From contig DKZL01000075.1 in assembly GCA_002493635.1 (NCBI GenBank), forward strand, positions 125,574 through 189,573: a stretch of DNA of 64,000 nucleotides, given 5' to 3'. The notes under the pieces were generated by a model, which saw only the letters and a program-made list of their open reading frames with translations, searched no databases and was not told the DNA's origin. Numbering within the stretch: the first letter of the stretch is position 1; the number at the start of each line of letters is the position of its first letter. Both the position numbers and the translations under genes were made by a program. Below, piece by piece: positions 8,139 through 17,198 of this stretch. This DNA comes from Ruminococcaceae bacterium UBA7075 (GTDB lineage: Bacteria; Bacillota; Clostridia; Oscillospirales; Acutalibacteraceae).

Positions 8139-10775
8139 TGCTTTGATAAGACCGTATTTAGTTTTTATTCTGTCAAGTTTTTCAAGCATTGGTTCGGCGC
8201 AGAAATACAAGAAAACAAAGGTAGCAAGTCCGTGCACAATATCCATTGGAAAGCCCGTTACTACGAAAGATAAAATGGTTGCAATGTTAATAGTAGCTCT
8301 TGCCATTACTGCTGATGAAAAATTCATTATAAGACCATAAATTACAACAGTTGATATAAATCCAAAAACACATAGAGTAATTCTATGTCGACTTAAAAGT
8401 CCTTTTTTGAATAATATTCCTGCGATAAATCCGATGATTCCTGCCGCAAACATCTGCCATGGCGTCCATGGTCCTTGCTGAAACAGAATGTTTGATACAA
8501 GCATTGTCATTGCACCCACAAAAAAGCCTGATTCTCCGCCAAATGCTACCCCGGATATTATAACTATTGCGATTACAGGTTTAAATTGCGGCAGCATAAA
8601 GAACGCTGCCCTGCCTGCAACCGCTATTGCACATAGCACAGCAATTATTACAAGCTCTCTTGTCTGAGGTTTTCTGCCCTCAAATATAAGAAAAAACGGC
8701 AGCATACATTCAAACATTACAAGCAATGATATAAACAAAAATTTTTGATCCTGTAAATATGTAACACCGATAAAAATTGTGATTGGAATCGCAAGCAATA
8801 TCATAATCGTTGCGGTCATGGTTCGCTTAGAAATTTTGCGATTATCTGATTTATTATAAGCCTCATCTACAGATCGTTTTGACTTTGAGCCAAAGGAAAT
8901 CATAAGCAAGATTACAGGAATCCCTATTAACAAAAAATTCATCCAGTTTGGTAGAGTATCAGAATTAAAGCAGTCAAAATAATCAAGATTTACAATCAAT
9001 CCGAACAAAAATAAAAAAGCAGAGAATACACCGAGAATCTTCTTCCACAGAGGAAGATTCTTTTTTTGCTCAGACATATTATTATCAACAGATATATCCG
9101 TATGCAGCTTATAAAGATTAAAATCAATATCGTCTTTATCATCTTCCATTTTGCCCGTACAGGCATATATCACATCTTCGGCAGTAACAGCATCTTTTAT
9201 AATCCCCCTTGACATTCTGTTTGCAGAGGTTGTGTAAAAGCTGTTTGAAGAAAAGAATTTTCGGGGTGTGTCTTCAGAAACAATTTCCCCATTAAAGAAC
9301 ATCATACATCTTTGAGAATATTTTGCGCAGAATTCAATATCGTGGCTTACCATAACAACGGTAACACCTGATTTTATAAGTGTTTTTATTATTTTTGCAA
9401 ACGTAATCTTAAATTCAGCATCAATACCCTTTGTTGGTTCATCAAGCAAAAGAATTAAAGGTTTTAACAATAAGATTTTTGCAAGAGCAGCTCTTTGCTG
9501 TTCACCGCCTGACAGGTCATATGGGTGACGATTAAGTAATTTTTCGAGCTTACACAACCCTATTACTTCTTTTAGTCTGTCACTTTTTTCATTATCTTCA
9601 ATTTTCTGACCGTCAAATATTTCAAGTAAATCTTCAAGAACAGTTTTTTTAACAAATAAATTCTGAGGATTCTGCGACATCTGATATACTCTTAAATCTT
9701 CATTTATAATTACTTTACCTCTGTATGGCTTGTTAATCCCGCTTACAAGCGAAAGCATCGTTGATTTACCCGTACCGTTTCCGCCGAGGATTGTAACAAA
9801 CTCTCCTTTATGTATCTTTATATTCAGACCTTTTAAAACGTCATTTGAATCCTTGTCATAACGAAACCAAACATCTTTAAATTCAAAAGCAATTTTGTCA
9901 GAGAAAGAAATCATTTCATCCGCAAGTTTGTGATTCGCATGATTTTTAAAATAGTATTCAAGCCACTCCCTGCCTTCTGTTACAGTTACAGGGCAATTAC
10001 TGTCATCTCCGCAGACTGCATCCCAAATACGCATCGGAGCGGGTAAAGAAAGAAAGGAATTACTGTTTTTCTTCTTAAGATTTTTTCCTGTATTTTGTAC
10101 TGTGTCATAGGAAACAATTTCACCATTCTCAATAACAAGCACACGACTGCTTACAGACAAAATCTCATCAAGTCTGTGCTCGGTAATAATAACAGTAGTG
10201 CCAAGCTCACGGTTAATTTTACATATACAGGCAAGAAATTCTGAAGCCGCAATCGGATCAAGCTGACTTGTCGGTTCATCAAGAATAAGTACCTCAGGTT
10301 GCATAGCCATAATAGAAGCGAGGTTGAGAAGTTGTTTTTGACCGCCGGAAAGCTCTGAGGTGTTTTTGTCAAACCAATTCTGAATCCCGAAAAAGCTTGC
10401 AGTTTCAGCAACACGTTTTCGTATAATCTGATTGTCATAACCTAAACTTTCAAGTCCGAATGCCAGCTCATGCCATACTTTATCAGTTACAATCTGATTT
10501 TCCGAAGATTGCAGAACATATCCGATTTTATTACTTTGTTCATATTGAGTAAGCTTGTTTATGTCATTTCTGTTAAAAAGTATAATGCCGCTTCTAATCC
10601 CCTCAGGTGCAAGAACAGGCTTTAAATGGCGCAAAAGAGTGCTTTTGCCGCATCCGGAAGGACCGCAAACAGTAACGAATTCACCCTTATTTACAGAAAA
10701 ACTGACATTTTTTAATACATCAATACCTGTTTCAGGGTACCTGAAGGTTAATTTGCTGACCGTAAACGCTTCCAT
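8130..10775 (-). CDS. ECF transporter fusion: two ATPases plus S-component (predicted cobalamin uptake)
   Basis: An 881-residue single chain with the whole energy and binding part of an ECF vitamin importer. ATPase 1 (about 1-230) has Walker A GPSGCGKS and signature LSGGQKQ. ATPase 2 (about 290-520) has GGNGTGKS and LSGGEQQR. A cytoplasmic linker leads to a C-terminal membrane region (about 585-870) with the S-component pattern AGRAAFFMLPQFKPV and QGPWTPWQMFAAGI. The ATG at 10775 is chosen over one five codons upstream because a GGGAGGG site precedes it. It overlaps ecfT by 28 bp. In most Firmicutes the two ATPases and S-component are separate proteins. The substrate is inferred as cobalamin from the upstream riboswitch and DUF4430 proteins. 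Confidence 0.9.
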   Translation of the reverse strand: MEAFTVSKLTFRYPETGIDVLKNVSFSVNKGEFVTVCGPSGCGKSTLLRHLKPVLAPEGIRSGIILFNRNDINKLTQYEQSNKIGYVLQSSENQIVTDKVWHELAFGLESLGYDNQIIRKRVAETASFFGIQNWFDKNTSELSGGQKQLLNLASIMAMQPEVLILDEPTSQLDPIAASEFLACICKINRELGTTVIITEHRLDEILSVSSRVLVIENGEIVSYDTVQNTGKNLKKKNSNSFLSLPAPMRIWDAVCGDDSNCPVTVTEGREWLEYYFKNHANHKLADEMISFSDKIAFEFKDVWFRYDKDSNDVLKGLNIKIHKGEFVTILGGNGTGKSTMLSLVSGINKPYRGKVIINEDLRVYQMSQNPQNLFVKKTVLEDLLEIFDGQKIEDNEKSDRLKEVIGLCKLEKLLNRHPYDLSGGEQQRAALAKILLLKPLILLLDEPTKGIDAEFKITFAKIIKTLIKSGVTVVMVSHDIEFCAKYSQRCMMFFNGEIVSEDTPRKFFSSNSFYTTSANRMSRGIIKDAVTAEDVIYACTGKMEDDKDDIDFNLYKLHTDISVDNNMSEQKKNLPLWKKILGVFSAFLFLFGLIVNLDYFDCFNSDTLPNWMNFLLIGIPVILLMISFGSKSKRSVDEAYNKSDNRKISKRTMTATIMILLAIPITIFIGVTYLQDQKFLFISLLVMFECMLPFFLIFEGRKPQTRELVIIAVLCAIAVAGRAAFFMLPQFKPVIAIVIISGVAFGGESGFFVGAMTMLVSNILFQQGPWTPWQMFAAGIIGFIAGILFKKGLLSRHRITLCVFGFISTVVIYGLIMNFSSAVMARATINIATILSFVVTGFPMDIVHGLATFVFLYFCAEPMLEKLDRIKTKYGLIKAQK

Positions 10776-11638
10776 TTGATTCCCTCCCATACATTAATAG
10801 CTAACGGCATAATCATTAAAGAAAAATACAGAGCATAGTAAATAATTGCAGGTGCACTGATTACATTACCCTTGACTGATGGAAAATATCTGAATTTTGC
10901 AACATCTAAAACTGACATAATTATCAATATAATGCCGCTAATAATAATTATTGATAGAACAGCGGCATCACGCTTACTAAAGCGATAAATTGAAAAAGCT
11001 GTTCTGCCTTTTAGCCCGTGCCCTCTGCTTTTCATTGAATCGGCAGTTTCTATCGCATTTTCAAGTGCCCAGGAAATCATAATTGATATAATTTTTGCAG
11101 CATTTTTCAGCCTTTGCAAGAGTTTTCCATCGGATATATCCCGTCCGATACATTTTTGTGAATTTCTGATTACATTGAATTGAAAGATAAATCCGGGAAC
11201 AAATCTCAGAGCCATTGATAAAACAAGACTCAAAGACGGAATAATTCTACCAAACAGATAAATAAATTTATCTGAGGTCATAACCTCATTAAAGCATGAA
11301 AACCACAGCACTATTGATGACAACAGCACTGCGGTTGCGATACCATAGATTATTGACTCTAATGTGAGAGGATTATCCCATGGAAAATATGCGAGCATTG
11401 TAACTCCATCATGGTTAAAAACAGGATTAACTATTGCAATAATGATAATTGTTGGCAGTAGATATAGAACTGACAGCCTGACCGCCTTTTTTCCATTTAA
11501 ATATAACACATTAAAAAGTGCACATACAAGTGAAATTAAAAGGCAAGCAGGGTTCATTATAAACATTGAAAAGCCAATTACAAATGCAAAAAATATGAAA
11601 TTTACTATTGGGTGCATTTGCGAAAAAGCATCTTTCAT
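10748..11638 (-). CDS. ecfT: ECF transporter T-component
   Basis: The transmembrane coupling subunit that links ATPase motion to toppling of the S-component. The 296-residue protein has several membrane segments and the EcfT-type coupling helix SWALENAIETADSMKSRGHG (about residues 190-210, including the ADSMKSRG motif that contacts the ATPases). The start has GGGGAT upstream. It lies 8 bp after the DUF4430 gene and overlaps the ATPase/S fusion. Because it sits in a B12-riboswitch operon it is probably dedicated to cobalamin rather than shared between vitamins. Confidence 0.9.
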   Translation of the reverse strand: MKDAFSQMHPIVNFIFFAFVIGFSMFIMNPACLLISLVCALFNVLYLNGKKAVRLSVLYLLPTIIIIAIVNPVFNHDGVTMLAYFPWDNPLTLESIIYGIATAVLLSSIVLWFSCFNEVMTSDKFIYLFGRIIPSLSLVLSMALRFVPGFIFQFNVIRNSQKCIGRDISDGKLLQRLKNAAKIISIMISWALENAIETADSMKSRGHGLKGRTAFSIYRFSKRDAAVLSIIIISGIILIIMSVLDVAKFRYFPSVKGNVISAPAIIYYALYFSLMIMPLAINVWEGIKWKRLRSAN

Positions 11639-11646
11639 TATATCCC

Positions 11647-12678
11647 CTATTCTCCCATTGCATAATCTGCGCCCAGATCAGCGCCAAGACCAACGCAAGA
11701 GTAGTTAAATTCTACTACATCTCCGTTTTTTAATTCATACCGTGAAACTCCGTAGTTTGGATACCAATCGTTTACGCAATACCTCCATCCCGAAGTGTTG
11801 TGGAACCTGTCTGTAGGGCAATCAAACTCCTTGATGTTATTAATAGCCTCTATGTAATGTGAATTATAGATAGGCGTCCACCTTGATGACATATGAATTT
11901 TATTTTCCTTGCAAACTCTAACAAGCACATCATACACAGACTCGCCCTCATCGAATGTAACCTTTGTCGGCTTTAAAATCCATCCATCCTGAGGCACAAG
12001 TTCAATTTTTTCAGGATTGAATTTATCAAGATTATTAAGGATTGTTGCACAACTGATTGAAAATGTGCAGGTAAGATGGTTATCCTCAATCTCCTGATCC
12101 TGTGGCTCAACAGGCTTTGGCTTACCCTCAGGTATTGGATCTGTTTTGTACTTATCTTTACCGTTGCTATCCGAGTTCGGAGCGCTTTCCGAAGAAGTAT
12201 TTGCAGATGAATCGGAACTGACTGGATAGTAGTACTCCTTGCTGTAGGGAGAAACACCTGATGAAGAGTGAGAATTATTTTTTGCAGAATTATCCGTGTT
12301 CACACTCTGAGAATCTGAACCTGAGTTATCGGATAGTGTCGAACTTTCCTTTACGCTCTGTTCAGACTTACTTTTTTCAATTTCATCAGATTTAGATTTT
12401 GAAGTGTTATCACTTTTATCTTCTGATTCTTTATCCTTTTGTGTAATAGTAACAGCCGAGGGGGATACCTCTTGTGCAGCCTCATCGCTGCTGGACACAG
12501 CCAAGATTTTGGGCACAGAATAATCAGATTGAGGTGTACTGCTTAGTTCTCCACCTGCTAAGAAAGCAAAAACAAGCAGCACAACAGCAACTAAAGCTAC
12601 ACCAAAATACAGTTTTTTTCTCTTAATATATTCAATTATGTTTTTTAAATTAAATTTGTTTTTATCCATAATTACCAT
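11647..12678 (-). CDS. Membrane-anchored DUF4430 (transcobalamin beta-domain-like) protein
   Basis: A 343-residue protein with an N-terminal membrane anchor (about residues 22-42), a long Ser/Asp/Lys-rich linker (about 55-195) and one C-terminal DUF4430 domain (about 200-340). The domain shows the usual GWRYCVNDWYPNYGVSRYEL, then KNGDVVEFNYS. Pfam describes this domain as related to the C-terminal domain of transcobalamin/intrinsic factor, where it closes over B12. A likely role is to hold or pass cobalamin at the outer face of the membrane next to the ECF importer. An alternative ATG lies three codons downstream; neither start has a strong ribosome-binding site. It is 19 bp after the dockerin protein gene. 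Confidence 0.85.
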   Translation of the reverse strand: MVIMDKNKFNLKNIIEYIKRKKLYFGVALVAVVLLVFAFLAGGELSSTPQSDYSVPKILAVSSSDEAAQEVSPSAVTITQKDKESEDKSDNTSKSKSDEIEKSKSEQSVKESSTLSDNSGSDSQSVNTDNSAKNNSHSSSGVSPYSKEYYYPVSSDSSANTSSESAPNSDSNGKDKYKTDPIPEGKPKPVEPQDQEIEDNHLTCTFSISCATILNNLDKFNPEKIELVPQDGWILKPTKVTFDEGESVYDVLVRVCKENKIHMSSRWTPIYNSHYIEAINNIKEFDCPTDRFHNTSGWRYCVNDWYPNYGVSRYELKNGDVVEFNYSCVGLGADLGADYAMGE

Positions 12679-12697
12679 TACTTATAAATATAATCAA

Positions 12698-14593
12698 CTA
12701 ATCAACAAGAAATTTTTGAATAAATGTTGCGTCATCAATAGTAATTTTACCATCATTATTACAATCAGCAATCTTAATCTGCTCTGCATTAAGTTCACTC
12801 AATTCAACCATATATTTCTGAATAAGTGTTGCATCATCAATAGAAACTTTTCCGTCAAAATCAACATCATAAGGCAGATAAGGACTATCAAAAACATCAG
12901 TCATATTATAAAGTGATGTTTGACCACTGATAAGTCTTTTATATGAAACAAGTGCATAAAATGCCTGCTCTGTAGCCATTTGGTCGTAGTTGCCACTAAG
13001 AATTTGCTTAAAGCCGTTTTTGGAATTATCTTCTGTGCTAAACGACATAATAGCGTCAATAAGAGTATGACCGCTCTTGGCAAATCTTTCGTCAGTTGCA
13101 GGATTAATTCCAATGCTTGTGAGCGCAACAGCTATCTGAGCACAGCTTTCAACACTTGTTGAGCCCCATGAACTAAATCCTCCGTCAGAATTTTGCACTT
13201 CAGAAAGTTTGTTGAGCGCTTTATCAACTGCGTTTGTTACATCCTCATTCTTGCCATAATATTTTGCAAGTGACTGTATAGCCATGCCTGTCATATCAGG
13301 GTCAGCCTTGTTGCCAAAGAAAGCCCAGCCACCGTCTTCAAGCTGCAAGGACAGAATTGTGTCAATTAAAAGTTTTCTCGTTGTCTGTTCTGCAACAGTA
13401 CTGTCAACAGGAATTTCATAATCATTAGAATCAAGAGCAATAAGTGCCCAAATAGGTCCGTTTATGCCCTGCTGACAGAGATAATCAAAGTCAGCAAGCG
13501 GTTCAAGCAGATTATAGCCGTTTACATCAGTAACATCCTTGCCGATTGAAGTGAGTGCAAGAATAACTCTGGAGTTATCAGTTGATTTTACAGGATGCAG
13601 CTTTGATGAACCAACTTCATTTATATAATCTACTACATTATTGTAGTAGCCTGTTGCAAAATCCTCAGAAATACTACCATTTCTTGCAAGTCCAAGTGCA
13701 AGCCACTCACCACCAACTGAACCTACAAGCGGTGTTGGCAATGTCTGTAAATAAGCTGAAGTTGAATTCAACTTATCTTCAACAAGTGAGAAAGATTTTT
13801 CCTTTTCCACTGTAAAAGTATAAATATCTGCGCCTGATGTGGTATTCATTGAAGGCCATGATTCATCACCAACGCCTACAATAATCTTACTGCCGTCTGT
13901 AATAGGAATTTCAGCATTTCTCTTATATTCTGTTCCGTTTTCAGCAGGTGTATAATTATTGAGATATGTTCTTACCTGATAATTTTTATTAATAGCAGTC
14001 GGAGTTACAATTATGCTTTCTGTATCAGCAGGCACTGTAATTGTATAGTCTTTAACATCCGGATTAAATTCATTATTTAAAGTACCGGTGCTAAATTTAA
14101 TATCAGAAAGGCGGACATCATTATTGTCCCATAAACTTCCGACATCTGCTCCCCACGCCATAGAATACATTATGCAGATTTCATCATCTGCTTCAAGTGT
14201 TCCGTCAGCAACAGTGTAAGCGTCGGCTCCTTGAATTGTAAACCAATCATTAAGAGTGCACATAAAGCCTCCCATAAAACCACCGTCAGTAGCTGAAAGA
14301 CCATTGAGTTCTGTAATATAGTTATACTCTGCGCCACTCTGAGTATAGCCGTGATTATCAAGCGCTGTAACAACAGCTGACATCATAGTAGTGCTGTCAT
14401 CAATGTCAACCCATTCATCAACAAGAATGCCGTCCCAAGCAGCGCCGTCAGAAACTGAGAATACATCATTTCTGACAATTACTCTTACCTTGTTATCTTC
14501 CGCAGCATTTATAGTAAAGCAGAAAGACATAATTGCTGTCATAATTGTGACAACCAAGGTTAGTGAGATAATTTTCTTTGATAGTTTTTTCAT
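12698..14593 (-). CDS. Secreted intrinsic-factor/transcobalamin-like protein with C-terminal dockerin
   Basis: A 631-residue exported protein. A signal peptide (about 1-30, ending TINAAED) is followed by a DUF4430 beta domain (about 35-140), a cadherin-like beta sandwich (about 145-275, with DIKFSTGTLNNEFNPDVKDY), and an alpha/alpha-toroid of prenyltransferase/intrinsic-factor type (about 280-555). The toroid repeats include LQLEDGGWAFFG and VQNSDGGFSSWG. A type I dockerin follows (about 570-631) with two calcium loops, DVDFDGKVSIDDAT and DCNNDGKITIDDAT. A GGAGG site supports the start at 14593; an upstream ATG at 14626 lacks one. It is the first gene after a cobalamin riboswitch. Vertebrate B12 carriers combine the same toroid and beta domain in the opposite order, so an extracellular B12 binder docked on a cohesin scaffold is the best reading. 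A terpene-cyclase role is unlikely because catalytic Asp motifs are not seen. Confidence 0.85.
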   Translation of the reverse strand: MKKLSKKIISLTLVVTIMTAIMSFCFTINAAEDNKVRVIVRNDVFSVSDGAAWDGILVDEWVDIDDSTTMMSAVVTALDNHGYTQSGAEYNYITELNGLSATDGGFMGGFMCTLNDWFTIQGADAYTVADGTLEADDEICIMYSMAWGADVGSLWDNNDVRLSDIKFSTGTLNNEFNPDVKDYTITVPADTESIIVTPTAINKNYQVRTYLNNYTPAENGTEYKRNAEIPITDGSKIIVGVGDESWPSMNTTSGADIYTFTVEKEKSFSLVEDKLNSTSAYLQTLPTPLVGSVGGEWLALGLARNGSISEDFATGYYNNVVDYINEVGSSKLHPVKSTDNSRVILALTSIGKDVTDVNGYNLLEPLADFDYLCQQGINGPIWALIALDSNDYEIPVDSTVAEQTTRKLLIDTILSLQLEDGGWAFFGNKADPDMTGMAIQSLAKYYGKNEDVTNAVDKALNKLSEVQNSDGGFSSWGSTSVESCAQIAVALTSIGINPATDERFAKSGHTLIDAIMSFSTEDNSKNGFKQILSGNYDQMATEQAFYALVSYKRLISGQTSLYNMTDVFDSPYLPYDVDFDGKVSIDDATLIQKYMVELSELNAEQIKIADCNNDGKITIDDATFIQKFLVD

Positions 14594-14699
14594 TTTCTTT
14601 CCTCCATAAAATCTATTGAAAGGCAATAAAAAATGCCCTCCTAAAAGGAAAGCAAACGGATAATATCCCGTACAAAAAGCTGTAATTTTTGTACAGATT

Positions 14700-14862
14700 A
14701 TGATCGGTTGCTCTTCTTCTTTTGCCCAAGAATGCTTAACCCGTGAGAGCTGTGGGAGTAATCTGACTTATGGATTAAACCAAATACAGTAATGGCTGTT
14801 GCTTCGGATTCTCACCGAATTCCCTTTACCTGACAGTAAACTGTCAGAACCACAACCTCGTT
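14700..14862 (-). ncRNA. Cobalamin (B12) riboswitch
   Basis: On the minus strand the leader contains the B12-box pattern: AAAGGGAATTCGGTGAGAAT, then CCGAAGCAACAGCCATTACTGT, followed by AAGTCAGATTAC and a CCCACAGCTCTCACGGG arm. GGTTGT near 14854 can pair with GCAACC near 14704 as the closing stem. The order matches the cobalamin aptamer core (GGNA-GGTG-AAtCC-C-GCC-ACTGT). Further down, GTACAAAAA pairs with TTTTTGTAC and may be part of the expression platform before the start codon at 14593. B12 would be expected to repress the operon. Confidence 0.88.
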
Positions 14863-14871
14863 ATTTTTTAT

Positions 14872-14900
14872 ATTTTATCATATTATTACTTAATAGTCAA
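14872..14900 (-). promoter_or_regulatory. Promoter of the B12-uptake operon
   Basis: TTGACT, 17 bases, TAAAAT on the minus strand, ending about 10 bases before the riboswitch. An overlapping alternative (TTGACA, 17 bases, TAATAT) lies 8 bases upstream. Confidence 0.65.
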
Positions 14901-14988
14901 CTTGTCAACTTAAACATAACAATAATGTAATCACAAGACATATTCAAATGAATATAATAATTAAAAAATGTTGAAATCGGTGAATTGC

Positions 14989-15228
14989 ATGGAAGAAAAA
15001 TGTTCACTAAGCAGTATTGCGCTGCAAAACAGTGCAAAAATCTGTGAAGTTGAATGCTCAGAATCATTAAAAAATCGACTTTATGACCTCGGAATACTTG
15101 AAAACACTATTATAACTCCAATATTTGCAAGCCCTTTTGGAGATCCGACAGCATACCTTATAAAAAATGCCATTGTAGCATTGAGAAGAAAGGATTGCGA
15201 AAATATCATAGTCAACCCTCTAAAATAA
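14989..15228 (+). CDS. feoA: Ferrous iron transport protein FeoA
   Basis: A 79-residue SH3-like protein that supports FeoB function. Motifs include RLYDLGILENTIITPIF, then FGDPTAYLIK and the AIVALRRKD ending typical of FeoA. The ATG at 14989 follows GGTGA at a good distance; another ATG seven codons upstream has no ribosome-binding site and would sit on the promoter -10 (TATAAT at about 14953). It is 12 bp upstream of feoB and divergent from the B12 operon. Confidence 0.88.
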   Translation: MEEKCSLSSIALQNSAKICEVECSESLKNRLYDLGILENTIITPIFASPFGDPTAYLIKNAIVALRRKDCENIIVNPLK

Positions 15229-15240
15229 GGAGGTATATCT

Positions 15241-17163
15241 TTGTTTGCAAGAAACTCGACAAAAGAAGTGTGTTTTGAGAATGAATTAAGAACAACGGAT
15301 TATCAGATTGTTCTTGCAGGTAATCCGAATGTAGGAAAAAGCACTATATTTAATTCTCTTACAGGTATGAAGCAACACACAGGTAACTGGACAGGTAAAA
15401 CTGTTGAGTGTGCTTCAGGTATAGCAAAAATTAAGGATAAATCGTTTTCTGTTGTTGATTTGCCGGGAACATATTCGATGCTGTCATTTTCTGCCGAAGA
15501 AAGAGCGGCGGCAAGTTACCTTGCAAACAATGAAATGGAATGTGTAGTAATAGTAGTTGACGCAAATATAATTGAACGTAATCTGTCTTTTGCTTTGCAG
15601 GTTTTATCTGTTAAAAAAAATGCAGTTCTTTGTCTTAATCTTTGTGATGAGGCAGAAAAAAACGGAATATGCATTGATGCTGATGAGCTTTCTCTTAATC
15701 TCGGAATACCTGTTGTCTGTACCTGCGCAACAAAAAACAGAGGATTAAGCGAGCTGAAAAATGCAATATACGACATTTGCACTGAAAAGAAAAAATGTTT
15801 CTGTGTGTCAAGACTATACGAAGATATTGATATTTTTGACGAAAAAAAGCATAAAGCAAACGTCAAGAATCTTTTGGAAAAAAGCGAACAGATTTGCAGT
15901 AGATGCGTCACATACAACAAGAAAGAAATAAATGACCGTTCGCTTAAGCTTGATAAAATTATCACTTCAAAGGCAACAGGAATACCCATTATGCTTTTGA
16001 TATTCGCTTTGCTATTCTGGATTACTGCAGTAGGCGCAAATTATCCAAGTGAATGGCTCAGTATGTTGTTTAGCTTTATAAAAGAAAAATTATATCTTCT
16101 GTTTGATGCTATGAATGCGCCTGATTTTATAACAGGTTTAATAATTGACGGTGTGTATACAACGCTTACATGGGTTGTATCGGTTATGCTGCCTCCTATG
16201 GCTATCTTTTTTCCTTTATTCTCTTTAATGGAAGATTCAGGATATCTGCCTAGGATTGCATTTAATCTTGACAAATTCTTCTCACGCTGCGGAGCACACG
16301 GCAAACAAAGTCTTACTATGGCTATGGGAATAGGATGTAATGCCTGCGGCGTAACGGGATGCAGAATTATAAAGTCAAAGCAAGAAAGATTAATTGCGAT
16401 AGTTACAAACAATTTTATGCCGTGCAACGGCAGGTTTCCAATGCTGATTGCACTTATTATGATGCTGTTTGCAGGCGGTGCATTAACAGTAATATCTTCT
16501 TTTGAGATTGCCGCAATACTCTTATTGATAATCGTACTCTGTGTGCTTGCAACATTTGCTGTTTCTAAAGTTTTATCATCAATCGTCCTTAAAACTAAGG
16601 GAAACGGAGGATTCAGCCTTGAGCTTCCACCCTACAGAAAACCTCAGATACTAAAGACTATTGTGCGTTCGTTTCTTGACAGAACATTGTTTGTTCTGTT
16701 CAGAGCAATTATAGTAGCCGCACCTGCCGGTGCACTAATCTGGCTGCTTGCAAATCTAAATATTAACGATATTTCGCTTCTAAAATACTGCACTGATTTT
16801 TTTGACCCGTTCGGGCATCTGCTTGGTCTTGACGGTGTAATTATTATGGCTTTTATACTTGGATTTCCCGCAAATGAAACAGTAATTCCAATTATGATAA
16901 TGTCATATATGGCAAGCGGAACAATGGTTGAATATTCAAGTTATCAAGAGCTGTTTAATCTGTTTTCTGCTAATGGCTGGACAGTTACAACGGTAATTTG
17001 CACAATGATAATGTGCATAATGCATTCCCCTTGTTCTACAACCGTACTCACAATTCATAAAGAAACAAAGAGTTTAAAATGGACTTTATTCTCTGCGTTT
17101 ATGCCAATAATCTTAGGCATTATTTGCTGTGCAATAGTATCCGGTATAGCGTCATTATTTTAA
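15241..17163 (+). CDS. feoB: Ferrous iron transporter FeoB
   Basis: GTP-dependent Fe(II) importer. The TTG start follows a strong AAGGAGG. The cytoplasmic G domain has GNPNVGKST (G1, about residues 27-35), the G3 motif DLPGTYS and NLCDEAEK (G4-like). The helical spacer is followed by a membrane domain with the two Gate motifs, including GIGCNACGVTG and MPCNGRFPM. At 640 residues it is somewhat shorter than the E. coli protein, as usual in clostridia. Confidence 0.95.
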   Translation: MFARNSTKEVCFENELRTTDYQIVLAGNPNVGKSTIFNSLTGMKQHTGNWTGKTVECASGIAKIKDKSFSVVDLPGTYSMLSFSAEERAAASYLANNEMECVVIVVDANIIERNLSFALQVLSVKKNAVLCLNLCDEAEKNGICIDADELSLNLGIPVVCTCATKNRGLSELKNAIYDICTEKKKCFCVSRLYEDIDIFDEKKHKANVKNLLEKSEQICSRCVTYNKKEINDRSLKLDKIITSKATGIPIMLLIFALLFWITAVGANYPSEWLSMLFSFIKEKLYLLFDAMNAPDFITGLIIDGVYTTLTWVVSVMLPPMAIFFPLFSLMEDSGYLPRIAFNLDKFFSRCGAHGKQSLTMAMGIGCNACGVTGCRIIKSKQERLIAIVTNNFMPCNGRFPMLIALIMMLFAGGALTVISSFEIAAILLLIIVLCVLATFAVSKVLSSIVLKTKGNGGFSLELPPYRKPQILKTIVRSFLDRTLFVLFRAIIVAAPAGALIWLLANLNINDISLLKYCTDFFDPFGHLLGLDGVIIMAFILGFPANETVIPIMIMSYMASGTMVEYSSYQELFNLFSANGWTVTTVICTMIMCIMHSPCSTTVLTIHKETKSLKWTLFSAFMPIILGIICCAIVSGIASLF

Positions 17164-17166
17164 AAA

Positions 17167-17193
17167 GACCTGAGTCTTATGAAGGCTCAGGTC
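17167..17193. terminator. Bidirectional terminator
   Basis: GACCTGAG...CTCAGGTC stem between the convergent feoB and MBL-fold genes, A-rich before and T-rich after. Confidence 0.7.
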
Positions 17194-17198
17194 ACATA

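Noticed and set aside
12698..14593. Terpene cyclase or prenyltransferase enzyme
   Set aside because: The toroid repeats resemble these families, but no catalytic Asp-rich motif is visible, and the secretion signal, DUF4430 domain, dockerin and B12 riboswitch favour a binding protein.
14968..14988. Upstream ATG as the feoA start
   Set aside because: It lies about 10 bases after a TATAAT and has no ribosome-binding site, whereas the ATG at 14989 follows GGTGA.
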